This document shows positions 8,284 through 16,215 of a DNA stretch of 64,000 nucleotides, one piece after another. Position numbers and translations under genes: made by a program. The stretch comes from JAQGMV01 sp035626595 (GTDB taxonomy: Bacteria; Pseudomonadota; Gammaproteobacteria; Burkholderiales; SG8-41), in assembly GCA_035626595.1 (NCBI GenBank), contig DASPNJ010000068.1, forward strand, positions 4,403 through 68,402. Direction: 5' to 3'. The notes under the pieces were generated by a model. The model was not told where the DNA came from. It saw only the letters and a program-made list of their open reading frames with translations, and ran no database searches. Within the stretch, counting starts at the first letter, position 1; each line of letters opens with the position of its first letter.

Positions 8284-8910
8284 GTGGCAAGAAATCTGGA
8301 CGCGCGTTGCCGTCAGTGCCGCCGGGAAGGAGAGAAGCTCTTTCTCAAGGCCGAGAAGTGCTTCACCGACAAGTGCGCGATCGAGCGGCGCAATTACCCG
8401 CCCGGTCAGCACGGCCAGAAGAACACGCGTCTTTCCGGCTACGGCGTGCAGCTTCGCGAAAAGCAGAAGGTGCGCCGCACGTACGGCGTGCTCGAGCGCC
8501 AGTTCCGCCTGAATTACCAGCAGGCCGCCGCCAGCAAAGGGGTCACCGGTGAAGCGCTCCTTCAGATCCTCGAAGGCCGGCTCGACAGCGTCTGCTATCG
8601 GATGGGTTTCGGCGGCTCGCGCACCGAGGCTCGCCAGCTCGTGCGCCACAACGGCGTCAACGTGAACGGCAGGCGCGTGAACATCCCGTCGTACCAGGTG
8701 CGTCCCGGCGACGTGATCGAAGTCGCGCAGGGGGCGAAGGCACAGCTTCGCATCAAGGCGTCGGCCGAAGCCGTCGCTTCGCGTGGTTATCCGGAGTGGG
8801 TGGAGGTCGATGCGGCCGCGCTCAAGGGCACCTTCAAGGCGCGCCCGCAGCGTTCCGAGCTGCCTTCGACGATCAACGAGTCGCTCGTGGTCGAGCTTTA
8901 CTCCAAGTAA
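8284..8910 (+). CDS. rpsD: 30S ribosomal protein S4
   Basis: 208 residues, standard S4 size. It begins MARNLDARCRQCRREGEKLFLKAEKC and has the S4 RNA-binding domain LEGRLDSVCYRMGFGGSRTEARQLVRHNGVNVNGRRVNIPS. GTG at 8284 is the start, with AAGGAGAACGAC upstream. S4 nucleates 30S assembly and, in E. coli, represses the alpha operon. The N-terminal cysteines include a CxxC, possibly a zinc-binding variant. Confidence 0.97.
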   Translation: MARNLDARCRQCRREGEKLFLKAEKCFTDKCAIERRNYPPGQHGQKNTRLSGYGVQLREKQKVRRTYGVLERQFRLNYQQAAASKGVTGEALLQILEGRLDSVCYRMGFGGSRTEARQLVRHNGVNVNGRRVNIPSYQVRPGDVIEVAQGAKAQLRIKASAEAVASRGYPEWVEVDAAALKGTFKARPQRSELPSTINESLVVELYSK

Positions 8911-8933
8911 CGGAAACGAGAGGTATCACTTCT

Positions 8934-9911
8934 ATGGCCAGCAGCGCCTTTCTGAAGCCCCGCATCATCGACGTTCAGAACATTTCGCCGTATCACGCCC
9001 GGCTCACGATGGAGCCGTTCGAGCGCGGTTACGGGCACACGCTCGGCAATGCGCTTCGCCGTACGCTCCTTTCCTCGATGCCCGGCTATGCCGCGACCGA
9101 AGTGAAGATGGCCGGCGTGCTGCACGAGTACTCCACCATCGACGGCGTGCAGGAAGACGTCGTGGACATCCTGCTCAACCTCAAAGGTGTCGTGCTCAAG
9201 ATGCACGGCCGCGACGAAGCGACGCTCACGCTCAAGAAGTCGGGCGAAGGCGTCGTGACCGCCGGTGACATCGAGCAGCAGCACGATGTCGAGATCGTGA
9301 ATCCCGATCACGTGATCGCGCACCTCGCCTCCGGCGGCAAGCTCGACATGCAGATCAAGGTCGAGCAGGGCCGCGGCTACATCGCCGCGACCAGTCGCAA
9401 GACCGGCGACGAAGGCCGCAGCGTCGGCAGCATCATGCTCGACGCCTCCTTCAGCCCGGTTCGGCGCGTGAGCTACTCCGTCGAATCGGCGCGGGTCGAG
9501 CAGCGAACCGATCTCGATAAGCTCATCATGGACATCGAGACCAACGGCGCGATCGAGCCGGAGGAAGCCGTGCGTTACGCCGCGCGCATCCTCGTCGAGC
9601 AGCTGTCGGTGTTCGCGGATCTGAAAGGCATGCCCGCGCAGATCGAAGAGAAGAAAGCAACGCAGATCGACCCGGTGCTGCTGCGTCCGGTGGACGATCT
9701 CGAGCTCACGGTGCGCTCGGCCAACTGCCTGAAGGCCGAGAACATCTACTACATCGGCGATCTTATCCAGCGCACCGAGACCGAGCTTCTCAAGACCCCG
9801 AACCTCGGCCGCAAATCGCTGAACGAGATCAAGGAAGTGCTCGCATCGCGCGGACTCACGCTCGGCATGAAGCTCGAGAACTGGCCGCCGGCAGGACTCG
9901 AAAAAGTATAG
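8934..9911 (+). CDS. rpoA: DNA-directed RNA polymerase alpha subunit
   Basis: 325 residues. The N-terminal dimerisation domain has EPFERGYGHTLGNALRRTLLSSMPG. The C-terminal domain reads LRPVDDLELTVRSANCLKAENIYYIGDLIQRTETELLKTPNLGRKSLNEIKEVL, including the UP-element-binding 265-type arginine region. The ATG at 8934 gives the family N-terminus. It is separated from rplQ by a 46-nt gap with a perfect hairpin. Confidence 0.97.
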   Translation: MASSAFLKPRIIDVQNISPYHARLTMEPFERGYGHTLGNALRRTLLSSMPGYAATEVKMAGVLHEYSTIDGVQEDVVDILLNLKGVVLKMHGRDEATLTLKKSGEGVVTAGDIEQQHDVEIVNPDHVIAHLASGGKLDMQIKVEQGRGYIAATSRKTGDEGRSVGSIMLDASFSPVRRVSYSVESARVEQRTDLDKLIMDIETNGAIEPEEAVRYAARILVEQLSVFADLKGMPAQIEEKKATQIDPVLLRPVDDLELTVRSANCLKAENIYYIGDLIQRTETELLKTPNLGRKSLNEIKEVLASRGLTLGMKLENWPPAGLEKV

Positions 9912-9914
9912 TTC

Positions 9915-9937
9915 GCGAGCTTCCCGGGGAAGCTCGC
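9915..9937 (+). other. 10-bp hairpin in the rpoA/rplQ gap
   Basis: GCGAGCTTCC at 9915-9924 pairs perfectly with GGAAGCTCGC at 9928-9937 around a CGG loop. It begins 3 nt after the rpoA stop. It lacks a T-run, so complete termination is not expected. It may set the relative level of rplQ or protect the rpoA 3' end. Confidence 0.6.
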
Positions 9938-9957
9938 CAACGGAATAAGGATCGAAC

Positions 9958-10392
9958 ATGCGTCACCGTCACGGCCTGCGCAAACTCAACCGCACGAGCA
10001 GCCATCGGCTCGCGATGCTGCGGAACATGACGTGCTCGCTCTTGAAGCACGAGATCATCAAGACGACGCTGCCCAAAGCGAAGGAGCTGCGTCGCGTGGT
10101 CGAGCCCATCATCACGCTGGGCAAGGCGCCGTCGCTCGCGAACCGGCGGCTCGCGTTCGATCGCCTGCGCGACCGCGATATGGTGGTCAAGCTCTTCGAC
10201 GAGCTCGGTCCGCGTTACGCGCAGAGGAACGGGGGGTATCTGCGCATACTCAAGTTCGGCTTCCGCAAGGGCGACAATGCGCCGATGGCGCTGGTCGAGC
10301 TCGTGGATCGGCCGGATGTCGAAACGCAGGAGGAAGGAAGCGGCGGAGCCAAAGCGCGCAAAAGCGAGCCCCAGGAGCAGGCGACCGCGTAG
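9958..10392 (+). CDS. rplQ: 50S ribosomal protein L17
   Basis: 144 residues against 127 in E. coli. It begins MRHRHGLRKLNRTSSHRLAM, and RVVEPIITLGK and GGYLRILKFGFRKGDNAPMALVELVD are canonical. The last 25 residues (ETQEEGSGGAKARKSEPQEQ and on) form a charged extension. L17 sits near the exit tunnel. It closes the ribosomal block; repeat A copy 2 follows. Confidence 0.96.
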   Translation: MRHRHGLRKLNRTSSHRLAMLRNMTCSLLKHEIIKTTLPKAKELRRVVEPIITLGKAPSLANRRLAFDRLRDRDMVVKLFDELGPRYAQRNGGYLRILKFGFRKGDNAPMALVELVDRPDVETQEEGSGGAKARKSEPQEQATA

Positions 10393-10440
10393 AACAAAAC
10401 GCCACGCAACAGTTCAAAGCCGGCCTGCGCCGGCGGACAA

Positions 10441-10503
10441 CCTACGACGCGTCCGTCCGCTGCGCTTCCGGACGCAAAAAGTAGCCTACGCGCCTAGCGG
10501 CGC
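10441..10503 (+). repeat. Dispersed structured repeat A, copy 2
   Basis: Begins CCTACGACGCG. Hairpin 1 arms are GCGTCCG and CGGACGC, changed compared with copy 1 but still complementary. A CAAAAAGTAGCCTA linker and hairpin 2 (GCGCC/GGCGC) follow. It lies just upstream of the M15 peptidase gene and downstream of a separate GCCGGC hairpin (10419-10434). Confidence 0.65.
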
Positions 10504-10511
10504 TCCATAGA

Positions 10512-10517
10512 TACAAT
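10512..10517 (+). promoter_or_regulatory. -10 element immediately upstream of the M15 peptidase gene
   Basis: TACAAT ends 6 nt before the ATG at 10524, so transcription would start at or next to the A of the ATG. No good -35 is visible at 16-18 nt. If real, the mRNA would be leaderless. Confidence 0.4.
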
Positions 10518-10523
10518 CGCGCG

Positions 10524-11219
10524 ATGCTGAACGAGCTCGAGCTCACCGGGCGCGCGCGCACCCACGTCGTACAACGCGACGACCTGCGCGCCGCGATCCA
10601 CGCCGACGCGCTCGAGCCGTTCCTCGACATGAAAACGGATGCCGCGCGCGACGGGCTCGAGCTTGCGCTTACCAGCGCCTTCCGCGATTTCACCGCCCAG
10701 CAGCGGATCTGGGACATGAAATTCCGCGGCGAACGCCCGATTTACGACGAGCAGGGCAGGGAGCGCGACCGCGCCGCGCTGTCCGAAGAGGAGATCGTCG
10801 AGGCCATCCTGTGCTGGAACGCGCTGCCGGGCGCGAGCCGCCATCACTGGGGCACCGATATCGACGTGATCGATCGCGCCGCCTTGCCCGAGGCTTACCG
10901 CGTGCGGCTGACGATCGACGAGTACGAGCCCGGCGGCGTTTTCCACGCGCTGAAGGAATGGCTCGACGTGAACGCCGCACGTTACGGTTTCTTCAGGCCT
11001 TATCGGATCTTCCGCGGCGGCGTGCGGCCCGAGCCGTGGCACCTGAGCTATGCACCGGCGTCGGTCCCGGCGCTGAGCGCGATGTCGCTGGAGCTGCTGG
11101 CGGACGCCGTCGGCGCCAGCGACATCCTCGGCAAGGGCATCGTGCTCGATCGCTTGAGCCGGCTGTACGAGCGCTACGTCGCCAGCGTGGACGCGCCGGA
11201 CACGCCGCTCACGGCTTAG
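10524..11219 (+). CDS. M15 family D-alanyl-D-alanine carboxypeptidase-like protein (VanY type)
   Basis: 231 residues. The zinc peptidase signature of the M15 family is complete: SAFRDFTAQQRIW, then SRHHWGTDIDV (SxHxxGxxxD, with His and Asp as zinc ligands) and EPWHLSY, carrying the catalytic Glu and third zinc His. This family trims D-Ala from peptidoglycan stem peptides. No signal peptide is obvious, so the protein is either exported another way or cytoplasmic, which is unusual for the family. The ATG at 10524 directly follows a -10-like TACAAT. It is the first gene of a + strand trio. Confidence 0.85.
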   Translation: MLNELELTGRARTHVVQRDDLRAAIHADALEPFLDMKTDAARDGLELALTSAFRDFTAQQRIWDMKFRGERPIYDEQGRERDRAALSEEEIVEAILCWNALPGASRHHWGTDIDVIDRAALPEAYRVRLTIDEYEPGGVFHALKEWLDVNAARYGFFRPYRIFRGGVRPEPWHLSYAPASVPALSAMSLELLADAVGASDILGKGIVLDRLSRLYERYVASVDAPDTPLTA

Positions 11220-11229
11220 CACCGCCCTG

Positions 11230-11967
11230 ATGCCAGCGGTCGGCCCGATCTTTCTCTTCACCGATTTCGGCTCCGCCGACATCTACGTCGGTCAGGTCAA
11301 AGCGGTACTCCAGGCGGAGGCGCCGACGATCCCCGTCGTCGACCTTTTCAACGACGCCGCGCCTTTCGATATCGAGTCCGCGGCGCACCTGCTCGCCGCG
11401 CTCGCTCCGCGGCTCCCGCGCGGCGCTGTCACGCTGGCCGTGGTCGATCCCGGCGTCGGCAGCCCGCGCGCGCCGATCGCGTTGACCGCCGACAGCCGCT
11501 GGTTCGTCGGCCCCGATAACGGTCTCGTCTCGGTGCTGGCGGCGCGTGCGCGCGCGAGCCTCTGTTTCCCGGTCGACTGGCTGCCCGCGCCCCAGTCGGT
11601 CTCGTTTCACGGCCGCGATCTCTTCGCGCCGGCTGCCGCGCACATCGCTCGCGGCTCGATCGAGATGCGCAGTCGCGCGCCCCGTGCGCTCGACGTCGAG
11701 CTGGGCGGCGCGGATTGCGCGCGCGTGATCTACGTCGACCACTACGGCAATGCCATGACCGGAGTGCGCGCCCGCGCGATCGACTCGGCCGCTGCCGTCA
11801 GCGTCGCCGGACGCCGGATTTCCCACGCGCGGGTTTTTTGCGCCGCCGCGCCGGGCGAGCTCTTCTGGTACGAGAACAGCCTGGGATTGCTGGAGATCGC
11901 CGCGAACGCGGCCAGCGCCGCGTCACTGCTGGGCATCGACATCGGCGAGGCGATCGCGCTCGAATGA
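11230..11967 (+). CDS. SAM hydroxide adenosyltransferase (DUF62 / chlorinase-fluorinase-like)
   Basis: 245 residues. The family motifs are FLFTDFGSADIYVGQVKAVL at the start, LAVVDPGVGSPRAPI, FVGPDNGLVS, SFHGRDLFAPAA and YVDHYGNAMTG. Members bind S-adenosylmethionine; those lacking the halogenase loop hydrolyse it to adenosine and methionine, and this short form fits that group. The stop overlaps the next start as ATGA. Confidence 0.87.
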   Translation: MPAVGPIFLFTDFGSADIYVGQVKAVLQAEAPTIPVVDLFNDAAPFDIESAAHLLAALAPRLPRGAVTLAVVDPGVGSPRAPIALTADSRWFVGPDNGLVSVLAARARASLCFPVDWLPAPQSVSFHGRDLFAPAAAHIARGSIEMRSRAPRALDVELGGADCARVIYVDHYGNAMTGVRARAIDSAAAVSVAGRRISHARVFCAAAPGELFWYENSLGLLEIAANAASAASLLGIDIGEAIALE

Positions 11968-12503
11968 TCTACACGATCGGGCACGGCAACCGGCCGCTCG
12001 AGGAGCTGGTCGCGCTGCTGCGGCGCTTCGGCGTGAGGTGCCTGATCGACGTGCGCGCGTTTCCGGGCTCGCGGCGGCATCCGCATTTCGGGCGCGGAGA
12101 GCTCGAGCGTTCGCTCCCGGCGGCGGGCATCTCCTACGTGTGGGAAGGCGCGGCGCTCGGCGGCCGCCGCAGACCGCGCGCCGATTCGCCGCATGTAGCG
12201 CTGCGCAATGCGAGCTTCCGGGCGTATGCCGACCACATGGAAAGCACCGAGTTCGCCGCTGGTGCGGCCCGCGTCGTCGATCGCGGCGAGCACGGCGCCG
12301 TCGCGATCATGTGCGCGGAGCGGCTACCGTGGCAGTGCCACCGTTACATGATCTCGGATTACCTCGTGACTCATGGCCACGAAGTGCGTCACGTAATCGA
12401 CGAGAAGCCGCCGAAAGGCCATGCGGTACGCGCGGAAGCGCGGCTGGCGCACGGACGGCTCGTCTACGACGCGAACACCCAGGACGATCTCGACCTGCCG
12501 TGA
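11964..12503 (+). CDS. DUF488 family protein
   Basis: 179 residues beginning MIYTIGHGNRPLEELVALL. It has LIDVRAFPGSRRHPHF, YVWEGAALGGRRRPR and CAERLPWQCHRYMISDYL, the core DUF488 pattern with a conserved Cys-x(6)-Cys-His near the C-terminus. The biochemical function of this family is not firmly known. Its ATG overlaps the stop of the SAM adenosyltransferase gene, so the two are co-translated. It ends 7 nt before the convergent histidine kinase gene. Confidence 0.85.
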   Translation: MIYTIGHGNRPLEELVALLRRFGVRCLIDVRAFPGSRRHPHFGRGELERSLPAAGISYVWEGAALGGRRRPRADSPHVALRNASFRAYADHMESTEFAAGAARVVDRGEHGAVAIMCAERLPWQCHRYMISDYLVTHGHEVRHVIDEKPPKGHAVRAEARLAHGRLVYDANTQDDLDLP

Positions 12504-12510
12504 GCCGCCG

Positions 12511-13635
12511 CTAGCCGGTGTGCCGCGGCCGCGCGAGCGGCAGCCGCACCGTGAACTCGCTGCCGCGTCCGGGGCCTTCGCTTTTGACCTGGACCGAGCC
12601 GCCGTGGAGCTCCACGAGGTTCTTCACGAGCGACAGTCCGATGCCGAGGCCGCCGCCGGCCCGCTCCATGTTCGTCGCGACCTGCGTGAAGAGCTCGAAG
12701 ATGTGCGGCTGCATTTCCTTCGGGATGCCGAGTCCGTTGTCCATCACGTGCACGAGCGCTTCGTCCTGCTCCATGCTCGCGCGCACTTCGATCGATCCGC
12801 CTTCGGGCGTGTACTTGGCGGCGTTCGTAAGCAGGTTCACGAAGACCTGCTCGAGGCGTCCCGCGTCGGCCTTGACGATGATCGGCACGGCCAGCAGGTG
12901 CTGCGCGAGGCGATGGCTGCGCTCGTCGATCAGCGGCCGCGTCATGTCGACTGCGCGGGCGATCACCTCGCGAACGTCGAGCGGCTGCAGATCGATCTGG
13001 ATCTTGCCCGCGCTGATGCGTGTGACATCGAGGAGATCGTCGACCAGGCGCCGGATGAACTCGACCTGCCGCTCGATGAGCTTGATCGGGTATTGAAGGG
13101 CGGCCGCCTCCGGTGCGGTCATGCGAATCAGCTGCAGCGCGTTCACGAGCGGCGCGAGCGGATTGCGGAGCTCGTGCGAAAGCGTCGAGAGAAAAATGTT
13201 CTTGTGCTCGTCGGCTTGCACGAGCGCGTCCGCGCGCCGGCGCAGCGTCTCGAGCTGCTCCTTCACGTCGGTGCGGTTGCGCAGCGTCTTGCCGAAGCCG
13301 GCGACCTCGCCGGCGTCGTCACGCAGCGCGGTGGTGGAGCCCATTGCCCAGAAGCGCGAGCCGTCCGCCCGCATGAGCCAGCGGTCATTGCTCATGTCGG
13401 CGCTCCGGCTCGCGACGTGCAGCTCGTAATCGGGCACGCCTTCCTGCACGTCCTCCGGTGTGAAGAGGCGGTGCACCGCCTGGCCGATGAGATCCTCTGC
13501 CGGATAACCGAAGATGCGCGCGGCCGTCGGATTGCACCACACGATCGTGCCCCGCCTGTCGAGGAGCAGCGTCGCCTGGTCGGTCGTATGCTCCGCCTGA
13601 AGGCGCAGCAGCGTGTTGACGTCGATGGCAGCCAT
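12511..13635 (-). CDS. PAS-domain sensor histidine kinase
   Basis: 374 residues from the ATG at 13635. A PAS domain (residues about 10-125: LLDRRGTIVWCNPTAARIFGYP) is followed by HisKA with the phospho-His in FLSTLSHELRNPLAPLV. The HATPase domain has NLLTNAAKYTPEGG, DNGLGIP and GGGLGIGLSLVKNLVELHGG. There is no transmembrane segment, so it is a soluble sensor. An upstream ATG at 13773 would overlap the neighbouring ABC receptor gene and adds 46 residues unlike any domain, so the internal start is preferred. No response regulator is adjacent. Confidence 0.85.
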   Translation of the reverse strand: MAAIDVNTLLRLQAEHTTDQATLLLDRRGTIVWCNPTAARIFGYPAEDLIGQAVHRLFTPEDVQEGVPDYELHVASRSADMSNDRWLMRADGSRFWAMGSTTALRDDAGEVAGFGKTLRNRTDVKEQLETLRRRADALVQADEHKNIFLSTLSHELRNPLAPLVNALQLIRMTAPEAAALQYPIKLIERQVEFIRRLVDDLLDVTRISAGKIQIDLQPLDVREVIARAVDMTRPLIDERSHRLAQHLLAVPIIVKADAGRLEQVFVNLLTNAAKYTPEGGSIEVRASMEQDEALVHVMDNGLGIPKEMQPHIFELFTQVATNMERAGGGLGIGLSLVKNLVELHGGSVQVKSEGPGRGSEFTVRLPLARPRHTG

Positions 13636-13750
13636 GATGTGCAGGAACGGGGATGCACACGTTTCAGGCCCGGCGCTTCGCATGTCGAAAACCGGTGTGC
13701 ATCCGCGGTTTCCGGCAAGTGCAAGATTCAGACCTCGTGCAGGCGCGGAG

Positions 13751-14851
13751 TCACTGCAGCACCCACTTGCCACCGCGAACGCTGAAGACGGAGAGCTGCG
13801 GGTTTTTCAGATCCCCGTTCGCTTCGAACTCGATATCGGCGGTAACGCCGGGGTGCCGGATGCGTGCGAGGACCGGCAGGTACTTCGCAGGGTCGGAGGA
13901 GTCCGCCTTTTCCATAGCCGCCGCGAGCACCATCACGGCGTCATAGAAGTACGGTGCGTACAGGCCGATCTCCTGCTTCCAGCGGGCGCGGTACGCTCGG
14001 TCGAACGCGGGACCGTTCGGCCGCCTGGACAGCGCCGCGCCGGGGGTCGACGCGATGTGACCTTCGGCGGCGGGGCCCGCAAGCTCCAGGAACTTAGCGG
14101 TGTTGATCGTTTCGCCGCCGAGCAGCACCGCCTTCACGCCCAGCTCGCGCATCTGCCGCGCGAGCGGACCGGCCTGCGCGTCGTACCCGGCGAAGAAGAT
14201 CGCCTGCGGCTCCGCGGCTTTGAGGAGCGTCACCACGGCGCGGAAATCGAAATCCTTGTCGCTCACGTATTCACGTTTGGCGATGCTGCCGCCGGCCGCT
14301 TTCACCGCGGAGGCGAACGCGTCGGCCAGACCCTGACCGTAGGCGGTGCGGTCGTCGACCACCGCGATGCGCTTCAAGCCGAGCCGCCGCACGGCGTACT
14401 CGCCCAGCGTGGCGCCCTGCTTGTCGTCGTCGGCCATGACGCGAAAGGCCGTGCGGTAGCCCTGGCGTGTGTACCTGGGATTGGTCGAGACCGAGATCTG
14501 CGGAATGCCCGCGTCGTGGTAGATCGTGGAGGCCGGTATGGTGACGCCCGAGTTGAAGTGCCCCACCATGCCCCGAATCCCGCGGTCCACCAGACGCTGT
14601 GCGACCAGCGTGCCGGTTTTGGGATCCGCCTGATCGTCTTCGACGACCAGCTCGAACCTGAGCTTGCTGCCGCGGCGCGCGTTCAGCTCCTCCACGGCCA
14701 TCTGCGCGCCGTTGCGATTGTCGATCCCGTAATGCGCCTGCGGACCGGTGAGCGGTGAAGCGAATCCGATGCGTACCGATGGCGCGCGTTGCGCCAGCGC
14801 GTCGGCGCCGACCAAACCGAACAGGAACAGACCGATCGCTAGCGCGCGCAT
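13751..14851 (-). CDS. Branched-chain amino acid-type ABC transporter substrate-binding protein (LivK-like)
   Basis: 366 residues with a signal peptide (MRALAIGLFLFGLVGADALA, cleavage near AQR). The mature part begins VRIGFASPLTGPQAHYGIDNRNGAQMAVEELNAR, typical of periplasmic-binding type I receptors. Later motifs: VGHFNSGVTIPASTIYHDAGIPQIS and DDKQGATLGEYAVR. No permease or ATPase lies next to it, so it is a solitary receptor and its ligand cannot be named. Confidence 0.88.
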   Translation of the reverse strand: MRALAIGLFLFGLVGADALAQRAPSVRIGFASPLTGPQAHYGIDNRNGAQMAVEELNARRGSKLRFELVVEDDQADPKTGTLVAQRLVDRGIRGMVGHFNSGVTIPASTIYHDAGIPQISVSTNPRYTRQGYRTAFRVMADDDKQGATLGEYAVRRLGLKRIAVVDDRTAYGQGLADAFASAVKAAGGSIAKREYVSDKDFDFRAVVTLLKAAEPQAIFFAGYDAQAGPLARQMRELGVKAVLLGGETINTAKFLELAGPAAEGHIASTPGAALSRRPNGPAFDRAYRARWKQEIGLYAPYFYDAVMVLAAAMEKADSSDPAKYLPVLARIRHPGVTADIEFEANGDLKNPQLSVFSVRGGKWVLQ

Positions 14852-14890
14852 CGAAAAATCATAGCATCGGACGCCGCACTGGACGCCGCG

Positions 14891-16171
14891 TCAGGTAATC
14901 AGGATCGCGCGATAGTCGTTCACGTTGGTGCGCGTCGGGCCGGTGACGACGAGCGAGCCAAGCGCCGAGAAGAAGGCGTAAGCATCGTTGTCGGCGAGTA
15001 GCGCGTCGGGCCGCAGTTTCTTTGCCGCGGCACGCTTCAGCGCGTCGGGCGCGAGGGTCGCACCGGCGTTGTCCTCCGAGCCGTCGATGCCGTCGGTATC
15101 GCACGCGAGCGCGTGTATGCGTTCGGCGCCGGCGAGATCGATCGCGAGCGAGAGCAGGAACTCGGCGCACCGGCCGCCGCGTCCTTCGCCGCGCACCGTC
15201 ACCGTGCACTCGCCGCCTGACAGCAGCGCCACCGGCGCCGGCCATGGCTTACCGTGCGTGCGGACTTCGCGCGCGAGCGCACCGTAGACCTTGGCTACCT
15301 CGCGCGCTTCGCCCGTCACCGAATCACCGAGGATCACGGGCTGGACGCCGTGATGCCGGAAGAAATCGGCCGCGGCCTGGAGCGAGTCGTGGGCCCGCGC
15401 GATGACGCGATTCTCGACGCGCTGGAACAGCCGCTCGCCGGGCTTCGGTGTCTCGGGCAGCTCGCCGCGCGTCCCGCGCTCGAGGTGGGCTTGCACGGCC
15501 GGCGGCGTGCGCACTTCGTAGCGGTTCAGGATATCGATCGCGTCGCGGTAGGTCGTCGGGTCCGGTGCGCACGGGCCCGACGCTATGTGAGTGGGATCGT
15601 CGCCGGTCACGTCCGAGACGATCAGCGCGAGCACGCGCGCGCGCGTCGCGGCTGCCAGCCGCCCGCCCTGTATCGCGGACAGGTGCTTGCGCACCGTGTT
15701 CATCTCCTGGATCGGCGCGCCGGAGCGCAGCAGCTCGCGGGTGGTCGCGCTCAGATCCGCCGTGGTCAGTCCCTCTGCCGGCAGCGTGAGCAGGCTCGAG
15801 CCGCCGCCGGACAGCAGCACCAGCATGAGATCGTCGCGCGTGAGCGCTTTTGCGCGCCGCAGAATCTCGTGCGCGGCTTTCTCGCCGGCCTCGTCGGGCA
15901 CCGGATGCCCGGCTTCGACCACCGTCACGCGATTGGTGAGTAGCCCATGCTGGTAGCGCGTGACGACGAGGCCCTCGAGCGGGGTGTCGGCGGGCATGCC
16001 CTGCTCGACGGCGAGCGCCATCGCTGCGGCCGCCTTGCCGGCGCCGACGACGAGCACGCGGCCGTTGTGTTGGTCCGGTAGCTTCGGCAGGTGCGCCGGT
16101 ACGCGTTTCAGCGGATCCGCGGCGGCGAGGGCGGCTTCGAAGCTGCCGAGCAGGAGCTCGCGGGGCGACAT
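14891..16171 (-). CDS. Glycerate 2-kinase / MOFRL family (TtuD-like)
   Basis: 426 residues. The N-terminal DUF4147 domain shows VLVVGAGKAAAAMA and VLLSGGGSSLLTLP with SDVTGDDPTHIASGPCAPDP. The C-terminal MOFRL domain has ALLSGGECTVTVRGEGRGGRCAEFLLSLA. The family phosphorylates D-glycerate to 2-phosphoglycerate in glyoxylate, serine or tartrate catabolism. Older annotations call it hydroxypyruvate reductase. It lies 44 nt upstream of uvrA in opposite reading order, with no pathway partners visible. Confidence 0.88.
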   Translation of the reverse strand: MSPRELLLGSFEAALAAADPLKRVPAHLPKLPDQHNGRVLVVGAGKAAAAMALAVEQGMPADTPLEGLVVTRYQHGLLTNRVTVVEAGHPVPDEAGEKAAHEILRRAKALTRDDLMLVLLSGGGSSLLTLPAEGLTTADLSATTRELLRSGAPIQEMNTVRKHLSAIQGGRLAAATRARVLALIVSDVTGDDPTHIASGPCAPDPTTYRDAIDILNRYEVRTPPAVQAHLERGTRGELPETPKPGERLFQRVENRVIARAHDSLQAAADFFRHHGVQPVILGDSVTGEAREVAKVYGALAREVRTHGKPWPAPVALLSGGECTVTVRGEGRGGRCAEFLLSLAIDLAGAERIHALACDTDGIDGSEDNAGATLAPDALKRAAAKKLRPDALLADNDAYAFFSALGSLVVTGPTRTNVNDYRAILIT

Positions 16172-16215
16172 TCAGCCAGCGCGCGAATGCGGGAACGGGT
16201 GCACGAGCGTGCCTT

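Noticed and set aside
12421..13785. Long + strand frame opposite the histidine kinase
   Set aside because: His/Arg/Val-rich antisense shadow with no domain. The - strand frame carries the complete PAS-HisKA-HATPase.
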